Assembly: GCA_032718475.1 (NCBI GenBank)
Contig: JAUCBJ010002846.1
Coordinates: forward strand, 17,415 to 81,414
DNA from: Nemertoderma westbladi
Lineage: Eukaryota; Xenacoelomorpha; Nemertodermatida; Nemertodermatidae
Direction of reading: 5' to 3'
DNA length: 64,000 bases
Position numbers and translations under genes: made by a program. Shown here piece by piece: positions 58,797 through 64,000 of this stretch. Under the pieces are notes generated by a model, which did no database searches, was not told the DNA's origin, and worked only from the letters and a program-made list of their open reading frames with translations. Numbering within the stretch: position 1 is the stretch's first letter; each line of letters begins with the position of its first letter.

Positions 58797-61700
58797 TTAC
58801 GATTGAACCGGAGTTGCGGTTGCTGTGTCAGCATTTGACAGCGTGATGGAGGTCTCCGCAATTTCGTGGTGAACCGGACGTCTGCTTGAGGAGCGGGACC
58901 CACGAAGGCACATTAGAGAAGATCTCAGAAGAGAGAAACTCAGTTGCCTCCGCGTCCATGACACACATTCCGGGTAGCTGATTCCACGTTTGTCCGCAAT
59001 CTTTAGGGACAACCGCTTCACGAACTGCTGTGTTGTCGGCGCCATCCCTCCAAATGCAGAGAATATGAGGGGTGTAAAAGTCGATAACTCGACTTCACGG
59101 ATACGCTCCTCATATTTTAGCTGCTTCCGTCGCTCGTGGTATTGATGGGCTTCCTCTAACTTCATTGCCGCATTGGTTTCTGCCAGCGGGTTAAATACGG
59201 AAACATCGATAAAAGTTTTCTGATAGCGACTACCCCAAAACCCCGATACCGATACGTCGAGTCTGGCCTGCTGATCTGTTGTTGTAGAACGGTAGTTGAA
59301 CGTTTCTCCCGTTAGCGTTTGCAATACCGGTTCGACCGCTACGTTGTGGGCCACCTCGGAAAGCGCGTTGGCAATGAAATCCCTAATCTCGTTATGCCGT
59401 ATTGAAGGATATCCTCCAGTGGGGCACGAAAGGACGTGTGTTGCAGAAAATCGCACACCGCAGACACAACGAGAGGGGAGAGATTTCGGTTGCCACCCAT
59501 ACCGGAGACACACTGCATCCCGGAACTCTTCTTTCGAGAGGTGAGTATGATGTAGGGTTACTGGTTTGCAATTCAGCCAGGCTGACGCACCTTTCTCTGT
59601 TACAAGCTCGGATAGGTTCTGTTGGTATGCTGGTAGGTTATTATAAACACGTTCCCTCTTTTCTTTCAGACCAACAATTGCTTCACACTTAATCTTATGG
59701 GCGATTACCTTCTGCGCCTCCAAGATCTCCGGCATATCTTCCTCGGTTCCCGCGGTGGTAAACGGTTCACATATAAGCCGAGAGTTGGCATATTGGGATT
59801 CAAGGTCAGATGGTAACGGAATTCCCAGACCACCGAGCCTGGTTGGTAAGGAAAACAAGTGACGCTCCTCGGATGTCAGGGAAGGCCGATCGACAAGGCG
59901 GCACAGTAAACTATTTACCGTTTTCTCGAGTTTATCCAACTGGTTCGCTGCCTCCGGTAAAACACGCGCGAGGAAACGCCATCGGCACGACAGCCCGAAA
60001 CTCAAGCCTGCATACGCGCAATGCGGGTCAACATCCGCTATACGGCCTAGTCGTGCGACCTCGGCTGCGAATTCCACCACCTTTTTCTCGATAAACTCCT
60101 CTCTAAAGGAGTCCGTTCCGATCACACTGCCGAGAAATTCTGCTCCTGTGTCGTCGATTACGATTTGGGTTCCTGCAAAGACTGCTCTTGCCTCTTCTAC
60201 CTTCTTAGGTTTAACAATGAGGGTACATTTAGTTGGGTTTGGATGGTACCCATATAACGGTCCTCTGCTGGATACTATGTCCCAGAACTTTCTGAGTTCC
60301 TCAAAGGTTCCGGCAGCGTTCCCATCATCAGCAAACCATTTCTGGGTGGCGGTGCAGGCTCCTCCTAACTCCTCTATTAATGGCGTTAAACCAGTAGCAA
60401 ACATTGGCATTGCTACTGGGTCGCCCTGGGTTGATCCTTCTTGTGAGAGAATAGTCTCACCCCCAACAAAGAGGCGGGAAGGTCTAGAATAGCAATTAAT
60501 TACCATCGTTTCTAAGGATGGACACACTTTCCCGATATTATGAATCGCGGCCTCTCTGTTCAGTGCATTAAAGGCATTCGATGCATCTATCTGTAGGACT
60601 GCATCACACTCTTCTGAGGCAAAAGCATCACTTATACTGTGTATAGCGTGCTCTATGCCAGATTTCTGACCCATACAGAGCTGCGTAGTACCCCCAATAG
60701 CCTGTAGATCATCCCCAATACATCGCATTACCGCCTTGCCGATTATCCGTCGTAGTACCTCCCCAATACCGATAGGACGCACCCCTGGACACTTATCGAG
60801 GGCCAATAAACGTGCCGATAGGAGAGAGGATAGACCCCCTGGCGGTAGCACCCCTTGCGCCATTTGCTTAGCGAGATTTGCTATTTCATAGCAAAGATCT
60901 GTAGAATGAGTGCGGAACTTGGTTGCTATATGTTTCCACCCTTGTACGTCAAGCCCAGAGGGACCTGCGGCCTTCCCCCTCATAGCTAGGATGGTAGACA
61001 CAATGACGCCACTGTCAATCTTTTCAAATACCACGCTATGGTATGGCGGGGCTCGTCTGTATTCCTTAAGCAGGACCGAGGAATCGGCCGATGCTGCGAC
61101 GGGGTGTTTCTCCACCAGTACTTCGCGAACTGTCTTGGTGGCACCATCCTTATCCTTGAAAGTATAGTTGAGGTCTAGAGGTGCCCCTCTGCTAAGCTCA
61201 CCAAGGCATCTTGTTGCTGCAGTCACATTTCCGGTTAGCATATGTTTCGTAAACTGTTTCTGTAATGCTGAATCCTTGGAGTCACGGTTCCGACGCCTGG
61301 GCAGATGCGCCTGTATTGCCTGAGCCTCCGCCACTAAGCATGAAAAATTCCCATGTTTCCATTCGATCAATCTCCGTTCAAGAATTTTTCTATGAGTCGC
61401 GGTGGTGGATGATCTACTCGGTTTCTGTAAAAGTAGTGCCGGCATAATCATTAATGCCGACAAAGCGCAATTCTGTAGTGGAGATCCCCCAGTGTACAAC
61501 CTAAGGAGACAGGACATTTCAGATACAAAGTCCCTTCCAACCGCGCCCAATGGCACTAGAAACAGATTCGCTCTCCAATGTACTACCGTGTCATATGCCA
61601 CCGCGATGGAGCTCTCAAGCTGATGGGTGACTAAATTGTCCCAACGTCTTGCTATTCTCGTAGTGGCGACGTGGACATTCGTAGACTGAGTAGCGGCAAC

Positions 61701-62663
61701 GTGGGCGTTCGCAGACTGAGTGGCGGCGATGTGGGCGTCAATAGACTGATTGGCGGCGACCTGGGCGTCAGTAGACTGAGTGGCAGCGACCTGGGCGTCC
61801 GTAGACTGATTGGTGGCGACCTGGGCGTCAGTAGACTGAGTGGCGGCGACCTGGGCGTCCATAGACTGATTGGTGGTGACCTGGGCGTCCATAGACTGAT
61901 TGGTGGCGACCTGGGCGTCAGTAGACTGAGTGGCGGCGACCTGGGCATCCGTAGACTGATTGGTGGCGACCTGGGCGTCAGTAGACTGAGTGGCGGCGAC
62001 CTGGGCGTCAGTAGACTGAGTGGCGGCGACCTGGGCGTCCGTAGACTGAGTGGCGGCGACCGGGGCGTCCGTATACTGAGTGGCCGCGACGTGAGCATCG
62101 GTAGACTGAATGGCGGCGACCTGGGCGCCCGTAGACTGAGTGGCGGCGACGTGGGCGTCCATAGACTGAGTGGCGGCGACGTGGGCGTCCGTAGACTGAT
62201 TGGTGGCGACCTGGGCGTCCGTAGACTGAGTGGCGGCGAGACTAGTATGATCCTGAGTTTTAAGAGGAGAGTGTTCCAATAGATAGTCCATGACCCCGTA
62301 GCCGTCCGACCTATTGTAGAGCCTTGCTGGCGATGTGGCAGAGTCCGGACAGATGTTGGCACTAATTTTGGGCGTTGCCGGTGACGTTAAAGTTCCACCT
62401 GCTGTTAACGTCGTAGATAAATCAACCAGGGTTTCATCGATATCTCCGCCTGCGGCTAAAGGTTGGGAAGATGCTCCGGCGGTTGCAAAAACATCGCTAA
62501 CAGTAGTTGGGGAAAGGAGTGGTTGCGAGCTTATTGCCCCGTTGGGATTCTGACAACGCCCGTTAGATTGTGGAGCACAATTGGTGCATCTTCTGGGCGT
62601 TCGAGCACAAACACATTTCAAACACCGCCCGGATTTACCATTGCAGCCACAACAGGGCTTCAT
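58797..62663 (-). CDS. RLE-type retrotransposon polyprotein, 1288 aa
   Basis: A single ORF for target-primed reverse transcription. The N-terminus is a cysteine-rich cluster (ten Cys in residues 4-37, CCGCNGKSGRCLKCVCARTP then CTNC) that probably binds nucleic acid. Residues 143-334 are 19 in-frame copies of a 10-residue repeat (STDAQVAATQ type). The RT core has RPIGIGEVLRRIIGKAV (629-645), QIDASNAFNALNR (691-703, motif A), EGSTQGDPVAMPMFA (742-756, motif B) and WFADD (776-780, catalytic). Towards the C-terminus come a CxC-H-C knuckle (1066-1080), RHNEIRD (1089-1095) and then EP, ARLDV and TFIDVSV (1111-1156). This is the order of the CCHC and restriction-like endonuclease domains of the R2 group. 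The start (62663) has good context (AACCATGAA). Clade not assigned. Confidence 0.9.
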   Translation of the reverse strand: MKPCCGCNGKSGRCLKCVCARTPRRCTNCAPQSNGRCQNPNGAISSQPLLSPTTVSDVFATAGASSQPLAAGGDIDETLVDLSTTLTAGGTLTSPATPKISANICPDSATSPARLYNRSDGYGVMDYLLEHSPLKTQDHTSLAATQSTDAQVATNQSTDAHVAATQSMDAHVAATQSTGAQVAAIQSTDAHVAATQYTDAPVAATQSTDAQVAATQSTDAQVAATQSTDAQVATNQSTDAQVAATQSTDAQVATNQSMDAQVTTNQSMDAQVAATQSTDAQVATNQSTDAQVAATQSTDAQVAANQSIDAHIAATQSANAHVAATQSTNVHVATTRIARRWDNLVTHQLESSIAVAYDTVVHWRANLFLVPLGAVGRDFVSEMSCLLRLYTGGSPLQNCALSALMIMPALLLQKPSRSSTTATHRKILERRLIEWKHGNFSCLVAEAQAIQAHLPRRRNRDSKDSALQKQFTKHMLTGNVTAATRCLGELSRGAPLDLNYTFKDKDGATKTVREVLVEKHPVAASADSSVLLKEYRRAPPYHSVVFEKIDSGVIVSTILAMRGKAAGPSGLDVQGWKHIATKFRTHSTDLCYEIANLAKQMAQGVLPPGGLSSLLSARLLALDKCPGVRPIGIGEVLRRIIGKAVMRCIGDDLQAIGGTTQLCMGQKSGIEHAIHSISDAFASEECDAVLQIDASNAFNALNREAAIHNIGKVCPSLETMVINCYSRPSRLFVGGETILSQEGSTQGDPVAMPMFATGLTPLIEELGGACTATQKWFADDGNAAGTFEELRKFWDIVSSRGPLYGYHPNPTKCTLIVKPKKVEEARAVFAGTQIVIDDTGAEFLGSVIGTDSFREEFIEKKVVEFAAEVARLGRIADVDPHCAYAGLSFGLSCRWRFLARVLPEAANQLDKLEKTVNSLLCRLVDRPSLTSEERHLFSLPTRLGGLGIPLPSDLESQYANSRLICEPFTTAGTEEDMPEILEAQKVIAHKIKCEAIVGLKEKRERVYNNLPAYQQNLSELVTEKGASAWLNCKPVTLHHTHLSKEEFRDAVCLRYGWQPKSLPSRCVCGVRFSATHVLSCPTGGYPSIRHNEIRDFIANALSEVAHNVAVEPVLQTLTGETFNYRSTTTDQQARLDVSVSGFWGSRYQKTFIDVSVFNPLAETNAAMKLEEAHQYHERRKQLKYEERIREVELSTFTPLIFSAFGGMAPTTQQFVKRLSLKIADKRGISYPECVSWTRRQLSFSLLRSSLMCLRGSRSSSRRPVHHEIAETSITLSNADTATATPVQS
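61660..62236. repeat. 30-bp minisatellite inside the RLE ORF
   Basis: Nineteen copies of a 30-bp unit (plus strand gtagactgagtggcggcgac then ctgggcgtc) lie within the N-terminal part of the polyprotein gene. The period is a multiple of three, so the frame is kept and all six frames look partly open over it. Other ORFs through this stretch are artefacts. Confidence 0.95.
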
Positions 62664-62824
62664 GGTTTAAAATTGGTATTCACCAGTAACTAATATTTAA
62701 TATTTATTAATATATTTATTGATAGAAATGTTGGTAAAGGCTGGCAGACTATCACCACGTACGGTTCACCAGGGTAACTGGTAATCAGTAAGTAGTATAG
62801 TAATTACACCTATATACTACTCAA

Positions 62825-63285
62825 CTAACCAATACTTACTGTTACTATTATCCTTACCAATAGTTACTGTTACTATTATCATTACCAATAGTTACTGTTA
62901 CTATTATCCTTACCAATAGTTACTGTTACCATAAATCCTTACCAATAGTTACTGTTACTATTATCCCAACCAATAGTTACTGTTACTATTATCCTTACCA
63001 ATAGTTACTGTTACTATTATCCTAACCAATAGTTAATATTACTACTATCCTAACCAATAGTTAATGTTACTATTATCCTTACCAATAGTTACTGTTACTA
63101 CTATCCTAACCAATAGTTAATGTTACTATTATCCTTACCAATAGTTAATATTACTATTATCCTAACCAATAGTTAATATTACTATTATCCTAACCAATAG
63201 TTAATATTACTATTATCCTAACCAATAGTTAATGTTACTATTATCCTAACCAATAGTTAATGTTACTACTATCCTTACCATCTTC
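62825..63285. repeat. 28-bp satellite, right block
   Basis: About 16 further copies of the 28-bp unit, beginning with the right target duplication of the RLE element. Variants are the same as in 57847-58603, with more ttaatatt forms towards the right. Together with 57140-57232 and 57847-58603 it was once a single array. Confidence 0.95.
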
Positions 63286-63515
63286 GACGAGTTGTGTTTA
63301 CAAAGCTTCAGAGAATTAGGTTGAATTATTATCAAAGTAGATTAATGTCAATATATTAATTAGTTCATTTTAATAAATTTACATGTTGTAGAGTAAATAA
63401 TAACTATTCAATGGCGTTTTTTCACGCCGAAACAGATGTGGAACCCATATCGCATATTTACTATGAGTAGGCTAGTTTCTGTGAGCACAACAAGTACGCG
63501 AGTGAGTTGTTTTGG
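63286..63515. other. 3' flank of the edge gene, nothing else seen
   Basis: AT-rich stretch between the satellite and the stop codon of the minus-strand gene. No strong polyadenylation word was fixed. Confidence 0.4.
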
Positions 63516-63998
63516 TTAATCGTGGACTTTAAGTGGATTTGGGTCATCGATTTTCTTAACATCAATTGGTTTTAGCTGCGATATACTTTTACCTTTTGTT
63601 GTGGTTAGCCATCTAGTGGTACCAGTTAATTTATTGTAGACATAAACTTTCCCTGTACTCGGATCTATGGCTTTCCCAGATGCTAATTTATTCATAGTCA
63701 TAACTTTTCTTATTGTCTTTTTAAATTTTTTCTTTCCATTACCATAAGGTTTGGGTTTCGCTGTATCGGGTTTAGGTTTAGGCTTTGGAGCATGTGCAGG
63801 CTTCCCCGGTCGCCCCTTTAACCACATATAGAGTCTGTAAACCCCATAAGCAGCTAACGCTAGTAATGCTGCCAAGGCCAAAGCAACCAGTATCATTAAT
63901 ATAATACCACCAGGTGTTTGTAGGAATGGAACAGTTGTTTCTAAGGTTACAGGATATCCTTCGACTTTGGTTATTGGTGTGTTAGATAATGTTGGGGT
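63516..63998 (-). CDS. single-pass membrane protein, C-terminal part
   Basis: The minus-strand frame is open from the window edge to the stop at 63516, so the start or upstream exons lie outside. An ATG at 63896 is internal to the hydrophobic segment and is unlikely to be the true start. The visible part begins with a Thr/Pro/Val-rich stretch (SNTPITKVEGYPVTLETTVP). A long hydrophobic segment (GGIILMILVALALAALLALA) follows, then YGVYRLYMWLKGRPGK, a KPKPKPD-type linker, a lysine-rich stretch (GKKKFKKTIRK), and GKVYVYNKLTGTTRWL, which resembles the second half of a WW domain (YxYN then TxxTxW). I infer an extracellular stalk, one membrane span and a basic cytoplasmic tail of about 100 residues. 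Family not recognised. Confidence 0.6.
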   Translation of the reverse strand, partial: TPTLSNTPITKVEGYPVTLETTVPFLQTPGGIILMILVALALAALLALAAYGVYRLYMWLKGRPGKPAHAPKPKPKPDTAKPKPYGNGKKKFKKTIRKVMTMNKLASGKAIDPSTGKVYVYNKLTGTTRWLTTTKGKSISQLKPIDVKKIDDPNPLKVHD

Positions 63999-64000
63999 TT

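Larger units (their letters stand above)
58604..62824 (-). mobile_element. complete RLE-type non-LTR retrotransposon in 28-bp satellite
   Basis: Minus-strand element of about 4.2 kb. It has a 5' UTR (62664-62824), one long ORF (58797-62663), a 3' UTR (58625-58796) and a poly-A tail, seen as about 21 T at 58604-58624 on the plus strand. A 13-bp target duplication flanks it. All coding motifs appear intact, so it looks full length and potentially competent. RLE-type elements such as R2 and its relatives usually have preferred target sites, so insertion in a satellite is notable. Confidence 0.87.

Noticed and set aside
61652-62362. 236-codon minus-strand and 203-codon plus-strand ORFs over the RLE minisatellite
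   Set aside because: Shadows of the 30-bp repeat; the 1288-aa frame with RT and endonuclease motifs is the real one.

Overview
The window is eukaryotic, repeat-dominated DNA, most likely from an invertebrate animal. The evidence is an intact Integrator complex subunit 9 gene (INTS9), non-LTR retrotransposons of two mechanistic classes (APE-type LINEs and an RLE-type element), hAT-like and foldback DNA elements, and no sign of operons, ribosome binding sites or other prokaryotic organisation. The species cannot be fixed from the sequence. By my estimate from array boundaries, a little over half of the 64 kb is tandem repeat, made of about a dozen unrelated monomer families of 16 to 68 bp. LAYOUT. 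1-3.5 kb: a 153-bp inverted repeat (1-153 with 1613-1765) enclosing a LINE remnant that has lost its reverse transcriptase, then a possible coiled-coil exon (2832-3003). 3.5-25.7 kb: a 50-bp satellite built from a 32-bp and an 18-bp block. It is interrupted twice by the same 5'-truncated LINE at the same satellite position (11380-16859 and 20733-23214), so LINE plus flanking satellite form a roughly 9.35-kb tandem segmental duplication. Only the first LINE copy carries a 3-kb unidentified insertion (13700-16695). 25.7-34 kb: a mosaic of short arrays (43, 60, 16, 18 and 41 bp), an uncharacterised predicted membrane-protein ORF (26725-27408, minus), a 652-bp hAT-like MITE with 8-bp target duplications, a LINE C-terminal relic and a palindromic MITE. 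34-47.6 kb: a 13.6-kb array of a 49-bp monomer with higher-order repeats of about 2.4-2.8 kb. 48-50 kb: 58-bp and about 68-bp arrays. 50.7-52.7 kb: INTS9, uninterrupted by introns, 653 aa, plus strand. 52.8-55.6 kb: a tRNA-like head, a 52-bp array of about 40 copies, then the C-terminal part of a LINE ORF. 55.6-64 kb: sparse sequence, then a 28-bp satellite interrupted by a roughly 600-bp foldback palindrome and by a complete RLE-type retrotransposon (58604-62824, 1288-aa ORF, poly-A tail, 13-bp target duplication). At the right edge lies the 3' end of a single-pass membrane protein gene (minus). RELATIONSHIPS. INTS9 is the only gene with a confident cellular role. Everything else is best read as a history of transposition into satellites and of satellites growing out of transposon sequence. 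Three arrays (50-, 49- and 68-bp) each start just after a related AT-rich module. The 52-bp array merges into a LINE reading frame, and a 30-bp minisatellite has expanded in frame inside the RLE retrotransposon ORF. The strongest leads are the RLE element sitting in a satellite, the shared module in front of three satellites, the unidentified 3-kb insertion and the intronless INTS9. Duplications inside long arrays may partly reflect assembly and should be confirmed with long reads.
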